Shown here: positions 38,440 to 48,113 of the stretch, piece by piece
Layout: the number at the start of each line of letters is the position of its first letter
How positions within the stretch are numbered: position 1 is the first letter of the stretch
Origin: Methylophilaceae bacterium
GTDB taxonomy: Bacteria > Pseudomonadota > Gammaproteobacteria > Burkholderiales > Methylophilaceae
Length of the DNA: 64,000 nt
Assembly: GCA_016778465.1 (NCBI GenBank)
Contig: JADHPM010000002.1
Location: 62,001 to 126,000, forward strand
Direction of reading: 5' to 3'
The notes under the pieces: model-generated
Seen by the model: the letters and a program-made list of their open reading frames with translations, nothing else
Database searches by the model: none
What the model was told of the DNA's origin: nothing
Position numbers and translations under genes: made by a program

Positions 38440-38748
38440 ATGGCTTATTATTCGTATCATATTTTTTTCTGCCTTAACCAAAGGGAAGATGGCGCGCAAT
38501 GTTGCAGTGACTTTGGGGCAGAATCTATATTTAATTATATGAAACAAAAAATTAAATCGATGAATTTACGCGGGCAAGGCAAGGTCAGGGTTAATAGAGG
38601 AGGCTGTTTTGATAGATGCCGCGAAGGGCCTTTACTTGTCATTTATCCAGAGGCAGTGTGGTATCGCTATGTTGATGAGAGTGATATTGATGAGATTATC
38701 AACGAGCATATTGTGGGCAATCGAATTGTCGAAAGATTATTAATTTAA
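38440..38748 (+). CDS. 2Fe-2S thioredoxin-like ferredoxin
   Basis: A 102-residue protein; the ATG at 38440 follows the TonB gene stop by 1 nt. It has the thioredoxin-like ferredoxin pattern: Cys11 and Cys21/Cys22 early, then GGCFDRC with Cys56 and Cys60, fitting C-x10-C...C-x3-C coordination. 'VRVNRGGCFDRCREGP' is very close to the family consensus. Such proteins shuttle electrons or protect nitrogenase-like enzymes; the partner is unknown. The end overlaps the convergent HIT gene by 9 nt. Confidence 0.82.
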   Translation: MAYYSYHIFFCLNQREDGAQCCSDFGAESIFNYMKQKIKSMNLRGQGKVRVNRGGCFDRCREGPLLVIYPEAVWYRYVDESDIDEIINEHIVGNRIVERLLI

Positions 38749-39111
38749 TAAATTTTTCATTTTCTCAACGAAGCTTTTTTCCTGATTGGGATTAAAATCT
38801 TCATATTTATTTCTTAATGAGGGTCCCCAAATGGGTTCGGGAAAATGATTGTCATCCCTATTTCTTGGAATTATATGCCAGTGTAGATGTGGAGTTTTGT
38901 TGCCTAACGATGCAATATTAATTTTTTCTGGCTGCAGTAGTTTTCTTATTATTTTTTCAATGTGAACGATAAGTGACATGCATTGTATTTGAAGAGCGTC
39001 ATCTAGATCAGAGAATTCTTTTACATGTGCATTGGCTTCAAGACGACAGTATCCTGGGTAATTCTGATCGTTTACTAAAACAACACGAAAGTTATTATCT
39101 TGCCAAAGAAT
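38740..39111 (-). CDS. HIT-family nucleotide-binding protein, start unresolved (possible frameshift)
   Basis: Frame homology to HIT proteins runs from ILWQDNNFRVVLV through PGYCR, NAHVKEFSDL, INIASLGNKTPH and the active-site HLHWHII to the stop at 38740. The open frame extends up to 39195, but it holds no ATG, GTG or TTG before the ATG at 38979, which would remove about a third of the domain. An ATG at 39134 lies in another frame and would join this frame if one base were added in the C4 run at 39112-39115. The CDS is therefore listed from the first homologous residue. It follows nadA on the same strand. Confidence 0.55.
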   Translation of the reverse strand: MLWQDNNFRVVLVNDQNYPGYCRLEANAHVKEFSDLDDALQIQCMSLIVHIEKIIRKLLQPEKINIASLGNKTPHLHWHIIPRNRDDNHFPEPIWGPSLRNKYEDFNPNQEKSFVEKMKNLLN

Positions 39112-39152
39112 GGGGTACTGAGATTCAAAAACATAAAAGGCAGTTAGGCAAT

Positions 39153-40250
39153 TTACGAAATTTGCAGCATACGATCGAGAGAAAGTTTGGCTAGTTTAGC
39201 CTCACGCTCCGGTACTTTGATGATATTTACTGGCTTGTCATCAATAATATTTTCCAATGTCCATGCCAAATGTTGAGGATCAATTCTTGCCATGGTCGAA
39301 CATTCGCAGACAACATGAGACATGAATTGTACCAGCTTACCCTCAGGCCTCATTTCTTTAGCCAGGCGGTTTACAAGATTTAATTCGGTTCCAACCAACC
39401 ATTTTGTATTAGGCTTTGCCTCCTTAATGGTATTCAGAATAAATTCAGTAGATCCAACAAAGTCAGAATTTTTGCAAACCTCAAATGGTGCTTCAGGATG
39501 GGAGATAATCATCCCATCAGGATGTTTTTCTTTGAATAAATTGATGTGTTGCAGCCTAAACATTTGATGAACTGCGCAATGGCCTTTCCATAATAGGATC
39601 TTTGCATCTTTGATTGTTTTTTCATCAAGACCACCTAGTGGTAAATCGGGATCCCAGACCGGCATTTCCTCTAATGAGACACCCATTTTATAACCAGTCC
39701 AACGACCAAGATTTTGATCTGGAAAAAATAAAACTTTTTCCCTTTGCTTAAATGCCCATTCTAATATTTTAGGGGCATTAGTTGATGTGCAGACCACACC
39801 CCCATGCTCTCCACAAAATGCCTTTAAGTCAGCAGCAGAATTAATATAGGTAATAGGGGTAATTTTTTCATCAAAATTCATGACCTTAGACAGCTCTCTA
39901 AAAGTTCGCTCTACTTTAGTAAGGTTTGCCATATCTGCCATTGAGCATCCTGCCGCAAGGTCTGGAAGTACCGTTATTTGGTTTGCTCTTCCAAGAATAT
40001 TTGCGACTTCTGCCATAAAGTGCACACCTAAAAAAATAATATATTTTGCTTCTAAATTGCTAACATATTTTGCTAGCTTCAGTGAATCGCCAGTGAGATC
40101 TGAGTGTTTGTAGACCGATTCATTTTGATAGTGATGACCAAGAATGATAATTTTCTTGCCAAGTATTTTTTTAGCATCAAGTATTCGCTTTTGACACTCA
40201 TCATTTTGTAAGCCCTCAAAAGCTTCAAATTTTATCGTTGCTGTATTCAT
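39153..40250 (-). CDS. nadA: Quinolinate synthase NadA
   Basis: A 365-residue 4Fe-4S enzyme that condenses iminoaspartate with dihydroxyacetone phosphate to quinolinate for NAD synthesis. The cluster cysteines lie in AGCSMADMAN, GVVCTSTNA and VVCECSTMARI. 'ILGHHYQNESVYKHSDLTGDS' region in part is the opening signature. No nadB or nadC is in the window. nudB starts 9 nt upstream on the same strand. Confidence 0.95.
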   Translation of the reverse strand: MNTATIKFEAFEGLQNDECQKRILDAKKILGKKIIILGHHYQNESVYKHSDLTGDSLKLAKYVSNLEAKYIIFLGVHFMAEVANILGRANQITVLPDLAAGCSMADMANLTKVERTFRELSKVMNFDEKITPITYINSAADLKAFCGEHGGVVCTSTNAPKILEWAFKQREKVLFFPDQNLGRWTGYKMGVSLEEMPVWDPDLPLGGLDEKTIKDAKILLWKGHCAVHQMFRLQHINLFKEKHPDGMIISHPEAPFEVCKNSDFVGSTEFILNTIKEAKPNTKWLVGTELNLVNRLAKEMRPEGKLVQFMSHVVCECSTMARIDPQHLAWTLENIIDDKPVNIIKVPEREAKLAKLSLDRMLQIS

Positions 40251-40259
40251 TTTTTAATT

Positions 40260-40715
40260 CTATCTTTCATAGCGTTTTATTTCATCTAATTTTTCAATTG
40301 CAATCTTATTTGTCCATGAAAAAACTTTTTCTTTTGCTTTAGCAATATCTAACCATACATACTCTGTATGTTCCCTGGGTGATAATTTAACTTTGGTATT
40401 GCTTGGGACCTCCAAACCAAAAACATGTTCGATATTATGTGTTACCCCTGGAGCATAACGATGTCGCCAGTGTGAAAATATTTCGTATTCATTTGAGAGA
40501 TTCCAATCCTGTAAAGGATATTTAAGGCAATCAATTGCAGTTTCCTCTTTAACTTCTCTTAAGGCAGCTTCTTTGGGCGCCTCATTTGGCTCAATGCTTC
40601 CCGTAACAGATTGCCAAAAATTTTTTTTATCTTTTCTGTGCAAAAGTAAGACTTGTAAGTCTTTTGAATAAATAACAATGAGCACTGATATGGGGATTTT
40701 ATATGACTTTATCAA
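40260..40715 (-). CDS. nudB: Dihydroneopterin triphosphate diphosphatase NudB (NUDIX)
   Basis: A 151-residue NUDIX hydrolase. The NUDIX box spans residues 39-61 (GSIEPNEAPKEAALREVKEE) and follows FWQSVTG, a NudB feature. NudB removes pyrophosphate from dihydroneopterin triphosphate in folate synthesis. Its ATG overlaps the ispH stop by 4 nt. A general NUDIX role is the alternative, but the length and NFWQSVTGSIE block favour NudB. Confidence 0.85.
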   Translation of the reverse strand: MIKSYKIPISVLIVIYSKDLQVLLLHRKDKKNFWQSVTGSIEPNEAPKEAALREVKEETAIDCLKYPLQDWNLSNEYEIFSHWRHRYAPGVTHNIEHVFGLEVPSNTKVKLSPREHTEYVWLDIAKAKEKVFSWTNKIAIEKLDEIKRYER

Positions 40716-41659
40716 AATCGAGGCAGCTTAAAAATAACTTTTTCTTTGACCCCATCTAATTCAATTAATTTAACTTCGCTGTGTTCTTTAATTTTTTTAA
40801 TAAGATTTTGAACTAGTATTTCCGGTGCCGAAGCCCCCGCAGATATGCCAATCTTTTTTTTATTTTTTAGGCAGTCAGGGTTAAACTTTTTCATGTCATC
40901 AATAAGAAATGCATCAACACCTTTCTGTAGAGCAATATCAACAAGACGATTGGAGTTTGAACTATTAGGCGAGCCAACTACAATAATCAAGTCATGATCT
41001 AATACTAATTTTTTTATTACATCTTGTCGATTTTGAGTTGCATAACAAATATCTGATGTTTTAGGGCCCATAATATTAGGAAATTTTACTTTTAAGCTGT
41101 CAATAATATTTTTTGTATCATCGAACGACAATGTCGTTTGACTGACATAACTTATTTTTTTGTCAGCGCTGATGTTGAGTTTATTTACATCGTCAATAGT
41201 TTGAACCAAATGCATCGAAGCATTTGGCGAGTTTTGTTCAATTTGGCCCATAGTCCCCTCCACTTCTGGGTGTCCTGCATGCCCAATCAATACAATATGA
41301 TAATCTTTATCATACATTTGATTCACCTCTGTGTGCACCTTTGTTACTAGTGGGCATGTGGCATCGATGGGAATTAAATTATATTTCTTCGCTTTTTTTT
41401 TAATTAATTTTGAGACCCCATGAGCACTGAAGATAACGTGACTACCTCTGGGTATTTCTTCAATTTCTTCAACAAAGACTGCGCCCTCATTTTTTAACTC
41501 ATCAATGACATATTTGTTGTGAACCACTTCATGTCGAACATAAATAGGAGGGCCAAACTTTTTTAGGGCTAATCTAACGATTTGAATTGCTCGATCAACT
41601 CCAGCGCAAAATCCTCTTGGGTTTGCCAGAGATACGTTAATTATATTTTTGTTGCTCAT
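40712..41659 (-). CDS. ispH: 4-hydroxy-3-methylbut-2-enyl diphosphate reductase IspH
   Basis: A 315-residue iron-sulfur enzyme that makes IPP and DMAPP, the last step of the MEP pathway. Cluster Cys18 lies in RGFCAGVDRA; the other expected cysteines are in DATCPLV and SDICYAT. 'HAGHPEVEGTMGQ' is a family block. It overlaps lysA and nudB by 4 nt on each side, so it belongs to a tightly coupled run. Confidence 0.97.
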   Translation of the reverse strand: MSNKNIINVSLANPRGFCAGVDRAIQIVRLALKKFGPPIYVRHEVVHNKYVIDELKNEGAVFVEEIEEIPRGSHVIFSAHGVSKLIKKKAKKYNLIPIDATCPLVTKVHTEVNQMYDKDYHIVLIGHAGHPEVEGTMGQIEQNSPNASMHLVQTIDDVNKLNISADKKISYVSQTTLSFDDTKNIIDSLKVKFPNIMGPKTSDICYATQNRQDVIKKLVLDHDLIIVVGSPNSSNSNRLVDIALQKGVDAFLIDDMKKFNPDCLKNKKKIGISAGASAPEILVQNLIKKIKEHSEVKLIELDGVKEKVIFKLPRF

Positions 41660-42921
41660 GCTTTGCTATTTGGAGGAAGTTTTTCCCCGTATACCATTTG
41701 TTCAAAAGTTTCACGGGATTTAATTTCAAAAAAATTAGAACCATCAATCATAACTTCGGCAGCACGCGGTCGGCTATTATAGTTTGAACTCATCGTCATT
41801 CCATAGGCCCCTGCATCTAATATCGCTAAATAGTCGTTTGGATTAACCAGCATATGTCTATCTTTACCTAGGAAATCAGCGGTTTCACAAACGGGTCCAA
41901 CAATATCAAAAACTTTTTCATGACCATAACTATTACAAGATAAATTGATAATCTCATGATAGGCGTCATACAATGCTGGACGCATAAGATCATTCATTGC
42001 AGCATCGACAATGGCGAAGTTTTTTATTGAACCTTCTTTCAAAAACTCTACTTTGGTTATGAGAGCGCCTGCTTTACCAATAATTGACCTTCCTGGTTCA
42101 AAAATGATTTTCATTTGTTTTTTGCCAAATGTGTTCTTGATTGCTTGGGAATATTCCTTGAAAGAGGGGGGAGTTTCATTTTGATAATTAATACCAATAC
42201 CACCACCAATATCCAAGTGATCAATTTTAATATCTATTGATTCTAAGAAATTTACAATTTCTAGTAGTTTATTTAACGAGTCAATGAAGGGTGAGATTTC
42301 TGTGATTTGAGAACCAATATGACAATCAATCCCCTTAATAAGGATATGACTTAGTTCCTTTGCTATTTTATATAACTCGATAGCCTTTTCTTCCTCTACC
42401 CCAAATTTATTATCTTTCAATCCTGTAGAAATATAGGGATGGGTTTTTGCGTCAACATTGGGATTGACGCGAATAGAGATTGGCGCCTTTTTTTCAAGTT
42501 TTTTTGCTGCCGCTTGGATACGGTAAAGTTCAGCTTCGGATTCAATATTAAAGCAGAGAATATCCGAATTTAGTGCGAGTTCAATTTCTTCATTTGTTTT
42601 TCCTATACCTGAAAAGACTATTTTTTGTGGATCACCTTTGGCAAGTAAAACTCTCTTTAACTCACCGCCTGAGACGATATCAAATCCAGCACCCTTTTGT
42701 GCAAGAGCGTTCAGTATGGCGATATTGGAATTAGCCTTAACAGCAAAACAAATTAAATGATCAATTATTCCCAGGGATGTTGTGAAATCAAGAAAGGCAC
42801 TAATGAGGTTCGCCTTTGAATAGACATAGGTGGGAGAACCATATTGTTCGATAATTGAATCCACACTAACGTTCTCGATGAAAAATTTTTCACCCTGCTT
42901 ATGAAATAAGGAAGAATTCAT
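41656..42921 (-). CDS. lysA: Diaminopimelate decarboxylase LysA
   Basis: A 421-residue PLP enzyme of the alanine-racemase fold that converts meso-DAP to lysine. Lys62 in FAVKANSN is the PLP lysine; HIGSQI, GGGIGINY and EPGRSI are the other standard blocks, and GPVCETADFL is near the C-terminus. It follows lptM by 8 nt, the classic yifL-lysA order. Confidence 0.97.
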   Translation of the reverse strand: MNSSLFHKQGEKFFIENVSVDSIIEQYGSPTYVYSKANLISAFLDFTTSLGIIDHLICFAVKANSNIAILNALAQKGAGFDIVSGGELKRVLLAKGDPQKIVFSGIGKTNEEIELALNSDILCFNIESEAELYRIQAAAKKLEKKAPISIRVNPNVDAKTHPYISTGLKDNKFGVEEEKAIELYKIAKELSHILIKGIDCHIGSQITEISPFIDSLNKLLEIVNFLESIDIKIDHLDIGGGIGINYQNETPPSFKEYSQAIKNTFGKKQMKIIFEPGRSIIGKAGALITKVEFLKEGSIKNFAIVDAAMNDLMRPALYDAYHEIINLSCNSYGHEKVFDIVGPVCETADFLGKDRHMLVNPNDYLAILDAGAYGMTMSSNYNSRPRAAEVMIDGSNFFEIKSRETFEQMVYGEKLPPNSKA

Positions 42922-42929
42922 TTATTGGA

Positions 42930-43073
42930 TTAAGCAATTTCGTGTGAGTTATAGTTGAAATTATCAAATTTACTTTCTTGTGGATATCTCTCCTCTGGAA
43001 TATAGAGGGGGCCTTTAGTGCCGCAGGCTGAAAGCAAGATAATTTGAGTGATTAAAACAAACATTTTTTTCAT
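42930..43073 (-). CDS. lptM: LPS translocon maturation chaperone LptM (YifL-like lipoprotein)
   Basis: A 47-residue lipoprotein. Lipobox LSAC (Cys17) is followed by GTKGPLYIP, the LptM/YifL signature. LptM helps LptD form its correct disulfides in the outer membrane. Start is ATG at 43073, or ATG at 43079 two codons earlier. It lies between the Gx gene and lysA, with 8 nt to lysA. It is too short for most gene callers. Confidence 0.88.
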   Translation of the reverse strand: MKKMFVLITQIILLSACGTKGPLYIPEERYPQESKFDNFNYNSHEIA

Positions 43074-43078
43074 TGGCA

Positions 43079-43624
43079 TCATTTTACATTATATTTGCTG
43101 GGTTTTTGTTGCAAAACTCTATAGACAATTATTCCATTTACAAGACCAAATAAAAATGCGGATAATAAAAATAAGGGTAATAAATTATAAATACCATCAT
43201 GTGGAATAATCCAAATCCTTACAATTATGAATTGCCCAATAATATGAAAAATAGAAGCAACAAGACTTAGGCTCAGAAGACCAAAACATTTACCGTATAA
43301 ATTTTTCGTTAAGAAAAGAATTCCTAGGCTGAAAAGCGCTCCAGTTAAACTTAAAAAAAAGGTTGGATTTAGAAAGGAGCCAACCAAGATACTCGTTACT
43401 AAAACCCTAATAATAGAAACCCAAAATGCTACATGAAAATTAAATTTGATTAGAGCATAAAGAGTAATTATATTTGCTATTCCTGGCTTTACTCCTGGAA
43501 TGGGGCTTGGCAGAAAAAATTCTATCAAGGATAGCACTGTTGCAAGTGCAGCCAATTTTGCCACTTGGTGGTCTTGTTTCGTAGGCTTAATAGTTGATAG
43601 AGTCATAGCTGGGGGTTTTTCCAA
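43079..43624 (-). CDS. Gx transporter / heptaprenyl diphosphate synthase component I family membrane protein
   Basis: A 181-residue membrane protein with about six hydrophobic helices. 'PSPIPGVKPGIANIITLYAL' is the family signature (PF07456). The family name is historical; the function is unclear, and its usual partners are a NusG-domain-II protein and ApbE, both present upstream here. The start could be ATG 43624 or ATG 43606; the first overlaps the upstream gene by 38 nt. Predicted in the inner membrane. Confidence 0.8.
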   Translation of the reverse strand: MEKPPAMTLSTIKPTKQDHQVAKLAALATVLSLIEFFLPSPIPGVKPGIANIITLYALIKFNFHVAFWVSIIRVLVTSILVGSFLNPTFFLSLTGALFSLGILFLTKNLYGKCFGLLSLSLVASIFHIIGQFIIVRIWIIPHDGIYNLLPLFLLSAFLFGLVNGIIVYRVLQQKPSKYNVK

Positions 43625-43973
43625 TAATGCTTAAACTTATTTTATTGGGTATGCATACGATAGTCTCGTTAATTTTATTAATCCAGCCTTGATGAATACA
43701 GTATTTCTTATTACAAGGCGATGACTGGATACGGGCTTTATTATTTTGTATCACAATAATAGTGTCCCCAAGAGGCCCTCCAATTTTTTTTTCTACATTA
43801 CTCTCAAGACTAAATACGAATTCATTATGGGTTCCATCTTCAATTTTTATGTACTCGCCCCGAGGCAGATTAATCATTTGAAAAAAACTAAAGAGTATTA
43901 TTCCAAAACAGATGGAAATAAAAACTATATCGCCAATATTAACTAATTTAGTGAATTTGTAAGACTTCTTCAT
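43587..43973 (-). CDS. NusG domain II-containing protein
   Basis: A 128-residue protein with an N-terminal membrane anchor (about 12-32) and a small beta-rich periplasmic domain. 'CNKKYCIHQGWI' (Cys-x4-Cys) and VCIPNKISLSI match proteins with the NusG domain II family. These sit with ApbE and Gx genes and may act in flavin-based electron transfer at the membrane. The ATG at 43973 is preferred to a TTG four codons earlier. It overlaps apbE by 26 nt. Confidence 0.78.
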   Translation of the reverse strand: MKKSYKFTKLVNIGDIVFISICFGIILFSFFQMINLPRGEYIKIEDGTHNEFVFSLESNVEKKIGGPLGDTIIVIQNNKARIQSSPCNKKYCIHQGWINKINETIVCIPNKISLSIIGKTPSYDSINY

Positions 43974-44985
43974 TTGGTATATCAATCCATTCTATCGCTT
44001 CATTCATCTCTTTACTAATAAGAATTTGCCCATCATCGAAAATGATAAGAAAATTTTTGATAGCCAGCCTTTCAGCAAGTTCAACCTTGAATTTTTTTGG
44101 GGCAATGAATAGTGGTTTTGAGTAGACATCTGATTTAATTTCCGAGTTTTCGGATGGAGCGAAAAGTACCGTTGCTGACTGCGTATTATCAGCTGGAAAA
44201 CCAGTGTTTGGATTTATTAAGTGGCTGTATCTTTTTTTGTTTATGGTAAAGTACCGTTGGTAATCGCCTGAGGTGCCAATAGACCAGCCTGGTAGTAAGT
44301 TAATAGTTGCCATTGCTCTTGGTTTTCTTGGGTGCTGTATGCCAACCCTCCAAAATCGTTCCCCAGGTTGACCAACAGCTAAAATATTTCCTCCAATATT
44401 TATAAGCGCATTTTTGATATTATTATCGAGAAGTATTTTTTTTGCTCGTGATAGCGCATAGCCTTTGGCATAGCCACCCAAATCGATTTGTAGCATTTTA
44501 TTATTACTTCGGAGCATTTTATTCTCAATAATTAGATCTTCCATGGTGGGAAGATTTGTTAAATAGTCTAGGATTTTAGATGTGCTAGGTAACTTATTCT
44601 CTGGCAGATCAGCGTGAAATCCCCAAAGCTTTATAAGCCCCCCAATAGCTGGGTTAAACCAATTATCAGTTTTTTTTGATAGCTCTTTGTTGTCGATTAA
44701 GATTTCTATTAACTCTGGATCATCAATTTGGTACCAGCGGTTAATTTTAATCGCATCATTTATATTAGATATTTCACTTGGTTTCCATGGGTGCAAATAA
44801 TCATGCAGCCGATGAAAATCGTTAAATATTAAGTTAGCAACTTTTTCTGATTTTTTGGGATTCTCGTCATAGATCTTAATGTCAATGATGGTGCCAAAAA
44901 TATAGTCTTTGTATTGTTGGGTTGTGTTTTGTGTGCAGCCTGTAAGAAATAAAACTATCAGGATGAGGAATTTAGCTAAGTTCAT
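43948..44985 (-). CDS. apbE: FAD:protein FMN transferase ApbE
   Basis: A 345-residue lipoprotein; lipobox LTGC with Cys17. The enzyme attaches FMN to Ser/Thr of target proteins in the periplasm using FAD. 'DLGGYAKGYALSRA' and INIGGNI are the FAD-binding blocks, and the late SDVYSKPLFI fits the metal site. No protein with an obvious flavinylation motif is encoded nearby. The ATG at 44985 is preferred to an upstream TTG; it overlaps gshB by 14 nt. Confidence 0.9.
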   Translation of the reverse strand: MNLAKFLILIVLFLTGCTQNTTQQYKDYIFGTIIDIKIYDENPKKSEKVANLIFNDFHRLHDYLHPWKPSEISNINDAIKINRWYQIDDPELIEILIDNKELSKKTDNWFNPAIGGLIKLWGFHADLPENKLPSTSKILDYLTNLPTMEDLIIENKMLRSNNKMLQIDLGGYAKGYALSRAKKILLDNNIKNALINIGGNILAVGQPGERFWRVGIQHPRKPRAMATINLLPGWSIGTSGDYQRYFTINKKRYSHLINPNTGFPADNTQSATVLFAPSENSEIKSDVYSKPLFIAPKKFKVELAERLAIKNFLIIFDDGQILISKEMNEAIEWIDIPNEEVLQIH

Positions 44986-45895
44986 CGAATACAATTTTAC
45001 TAATATCTATGTTAGAAAGATTCGCTATCTCAACAAGCCCCGTTGGACTTGTGACATTTATTTCGGTTAAATAATCGCCAATGACATCAATTCCTACAAA
45101 AGACAATTCATTTTTAACCAGAAAAGGTTTGATAGTTTCGATAATATTATAATCACTTTTTGAAAGTTTAGCTAAACTTGCTTGCCCGCCTTTTGCTAAA
45201 TTTGCTCGCACTTCGTTTTTATTGGGTTTTCGCATCAATCCATACGGAAGTGGGTTGCCGTTAAGAAGCAATATGCGTTTATCCCCTCGTCTTATGGCCG
45301 GTAAATACTCCTGTGCCATAATAATTTTGGACTGGTTATTGGTCATGGTCTCGACAATAACATTTAGATTAGGGTCATCGGCTAAAACTAAAAAAATACC
45401 ATTTCCTGCCATGCCATGGATGGGTTTTAAAATTACTTTTATATTTTTTTTTATAAATCTTTTTATCTCATTAGCATCATTAGATACTATTGTTTTCGGA
45501 ATAATTTCTCTAAATTGAAGGATTGATAATTTTTCATTAAAATTTCTTATACCCTCAGCGCTATTGATAATTTTTTCATCACGGGCACGACGATGGTTCA
45601 AGAGGTAAGTAAGATTCAAATAATCTTCATCAAACGGTGGATCAAGACGAATAAATATCTTTTTAAAAAATGAAAGTGATTTTGATTCTTTATCGGATGC
45701 AATTAAATTTTCATTAATACTATTAATTCTATTTACATTTACTGTAATGGACCCATTGCTTTTAAGGCTAATATTTTTTTGTGTAGTATAAAAAACTTCC
45801 ATTTTATTTTTTAAGAAAGTTTTCATTAAAAAAATACTCGTATCTTTTTTAAAGTTTAATTTTTCAGGGGGGTCAATAATAAATAGATAATTCAA
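44972..45895 (-). CDS. gshB: Glutathione synthetase GshB
   Basis: A 307-residue ATP-grasp enzyme adding glycine to gamma-glutamylcysteine. 'LKPIHGMAGNGIFLV' is the ATP loop, QEYLPAIRRGDKRI the central grasp segment and FVGIDVIGDYLTEINVTSPTG the C-terminal Mg-binding block. It follows gshA with a 4-nt overlap. Confidence 0.95.
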   Translation of the reverse strand: MNYLFIIDPPEKLNFKKDTSIFLMKTFLKNKMEVFYTTQKNISLKSNGSITVNVNRINSINENLIASDKESKSLSFFKKIFIRLDPPFDEDYLNLTYLLNHRRARDEKIINSAEGIRNFNEKLSILQFREIIPKTIVSNDANEIKRFIKKNIKVILKPIHGMAGNGIFLVLADDPNLNVIVETMTNNQSKIIMAQEYLPAIRRGDKRILLLNGNPLPYGLMRKPNKNEVRANLAKGGQASLAKLSKSDYNIIETIKPFLVKNELSFVGIDVIGDYLTEINVTSPTGLVEIANLSNIDISKIVFDELS

Positions 45896-47175
45896 TTTTC
45901 GTCCCTCATCTCCCTAGAGGCAGCAAGAAGTGCTAAGCGTGCTATGACTCCATATGCATAAAACCGATTTGCCTCGTCATCACATGGACGACCTTGGTCT
46001 GGCATTAAGCAAGAAGTTTCAAAGGGTTGAGGAATAAAGTGCATACCAGGGGAATTTAAGTTTTCATCTTTCTTTTTATTTGTGTGTACCCGGTAAAATC
46101 CTCCTATAACAAACTGATCAATTGTGTATACAACGGGTTCGGTAACAGCACCGTTGATTGTTTCTTCGGAATGGATTCCTTCTTGAATAATTACTTCTGT
46201 CACCTCATTACCATCTTTAATGACTGACATTTTATTTCTTTTTTTTCGGTTTAAATTTTTTACATCATCAGCATTCTTTGCGATCATGATGCCCATACCA
46301 TATGTTCCGGCATCCGCTTTTATTACTACATAAGGTTCATGTTTGATTTGATATTGGAGATATTTCTTTTTAATTTTTTCGAGGATATTAGAAACATTTG
46401 TAACGAGGGTTTCCTCTCCGATGCGTTCATGAAAATTTATTTCTTTTTGACTAGTAAAATAGGAATTAATTAACCAAGGGTCACAGTTAACAAATTCTGC
46501 AAACTCCTCTGCGACTGAATCATAAAATTTAAAGTGAGAAGATTTTCGGCGAGTTTTCCAGCTTGCATTAATTGAGGGAATAATGGTTTGTTCTATATCC
46601 TTTAAAATTTCTGGAACTCCGGCAGAGAGATCGTTATTTAATAAAACGGCACAAGGGCGAAAAATAGAACCATCTTCTAATTTAATTTTTAGAAAACGGT
46701 CATCTTTAATCAAGGGGTAAATTTTAATTAGTTTCTTTTCTCCAAATGAAAACTGTTGTGGTTGGTTTATTTCAGGGTTGAAACTTCCAAAGCAGACGTT
46801 TAGGCCTGAGCGCTCCAATATATTGTGGAGATGATATAAATTTTCAAGGTAATATTCATTACGTGTATGGTTTTCTGGGATGATAATTAGCTTTCTGGCC
46901 TCGGGGCAAACCTTCTCGATCGCAACTGTCGTCGCTTGAATGCTCAAAGGTATAAAAGTTTCACAAAGATTATTAAATCCACCTGGAAAAAGATTTGTAT
47001 CTACAGGCGCCAACTTAAAACCAGAATTCCTGAGGTCAACAGAGCTGTAAAAAGGAACTTTTTGATGACTCCATTGCGATCTAAACCAATGTTCGACATC
47101 ACAGCTATGATTAATGATGTAGTTCTCAAGCTTGAAAAGTTCTTCAGAGAGTTGATTATTAATCTTTGGAATCAT
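45892..47175 (-). CDS. gshA: Glutamate-cysteine ligase GshA, Acidithiobacillus-type
   Basis: A 427-residue enzyme that makes gamma-glutamylcysteine. It belongs to the proteobacterial type first seen in Acidithiobacillus ferrooxidans, not the E. coli GshA fold; '[24 protein letters not shown]' region and '[15 protein letters not shown]' are hallmarks. The neighbour gshB confirms the pathway. Its ATG overlaps the lipA stop by 4 nt. Confidence 0.9.
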   Translation of the reverse strand: MIPKINNQLSEELFKLENYIINHSCDVEHWFRSQWSHQKVPFYSSVDLRNSGFKLAPVDTNLFPGGFNNLCETFIPLSIQATTVAIEKVCPEARKLIIIPENHTRNEYYLENLYHLHNILERSGLNVCFGSFNPEINQPQQFSFGEKKLIKIYPLIKDDRFLKIKLEDGSIFRPCAVLLNNDLSAGVPEILKDIEQTIIPSINASWKTRRKSSHFKFYDSVAEEFAEFVNCDPWLINSYFTSQKEINFHERIGEETLVTNVSNILEKIKKKYLQYQIKHEPYVVIKADAGTYGMGIMIAKNADDVKNLNRKKRNKMSVIKDGNEVTEVIIQEGIHSEETINGAVTEPVVYTIDQFVIGGFYRVHTNKKKDENLNSPGMHFIPQPFETSCLMPDQGRPCDDEANRFYAYGVIARLALLAASREMRDEN

Positions 47176-48113
47176 ACAACTTTTCCAATTGCCTGCAAAT
47201 CTGCATGATAGCTACTCCTTACCATTGGTCCACAGGCAACAGACTTAAAACCTAAAGCCAAGGCATCTTTTTCTAGTCTATTAAATTCTTCTATAGAGAG
47301 GTATCTCTCTACAGATAGGTGATGAAGTGTAGGTTGAAGGTACTGCCCTATAGTAACCATCTCAACCTGATGTTGTTTCAAGTCGTTAAGGACCTTAATG
47401 ATCTCATCATATGATTCACCAAGTCCTAACATGATGCCCGATTTTGTTGGAATTGATGGATTTCTCTCTTTAAACCTTTTCAATAAAGTTAAAGAGTGCA
47501 AGTAATCGGAACCTGGCCTAACTCGTTTGTATAGAGATGGAACAGTCTCTAAATTATGGTTAAAGACATCGGGTGGAGTGACGGACAATATATCAACTGC
47601 TTTATCAAGTCTGCCTCGAAAATCTGGCACAAGAATTTCAATTGTAATATTTGATATTTTATTTTTAATCTCTGTTATGCAGTTTTTAAAATGTTCTGCG
47701 CCCCCATCTTTCAGATCATCACGATCAACACTTGTTATTACCACATAATTCAATTCCAGTGTTGCAATTGCATTTGCAAGGTTTTCCGGTTCATTTGTAT
47801 CAACTGGGTTTGGCTTTCCGTGGGCCACATCACAGAATGGACATCGGCGCGTACATAAATCACCTAGAATCATAAAAGTGGCAGTGCCATGACTAAAGCA
47901 TTCACCTATGTTAGGACAGCTTGCTTCCTCACAGACGGTATTGAGGTGATTTTTTTTAAGTAATGATTTTACCTTATGAAATTTCTTAGATTTAGGAAGC
48001 TGCATCTTAATCCATTCGGGTTTTTTTATTGGGGTCCGTGAAATAATTTTGATTGGAATCCGTGAGGTTTTTTCCTTTGCCCTCTCTAAATGACTAATTG
48101 TTTGCTTTTTCAT
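47172..48113 (-). CDS. lipA: Lipoyl synthase LipA
   Basis: A 313-residue radical SAM enzyme that inserts sulfur into octanoyl chains. Both clusters are visible: Cys61, Cys66 and Cys72 ([12 protein letters not shown]) for the sulfur-donating one, Cys87, Cys91 and Cys94 (CTRRCPFC) for SAM cleavage. A conserved C-terminal RSSYHA ends the protein. It overlaps lipB by 20 nt. Confidence 0.97.
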   Translation of the reverse strand: MKKQTISHLERAKEKTSRIPIKIISRTPIKKPEWIKMQLPKSKKFHKVKSLLKKNHLNTVCEEASCPNIGECFSHGTATFMILGDLCTRRCPFCDVAHGKPNPVDTNEPENLANAIATLELNYVVITSVDRDDLKDGGAEHFKNCITEIKNKISNITIEILVPDFRGRLDKAVDILSVTPPDVFNHNLETVPSLYKRVRPGSDYLHSLTLLKRFKERNPSIPTKSGIMLGLGESYDEIIKVLNDLKQHQVEMVTIGQYLQPTLHHLSVERYLSIEEFNRLEKDALALGFKSVACGPMVRSSYHADLQAIGKVV

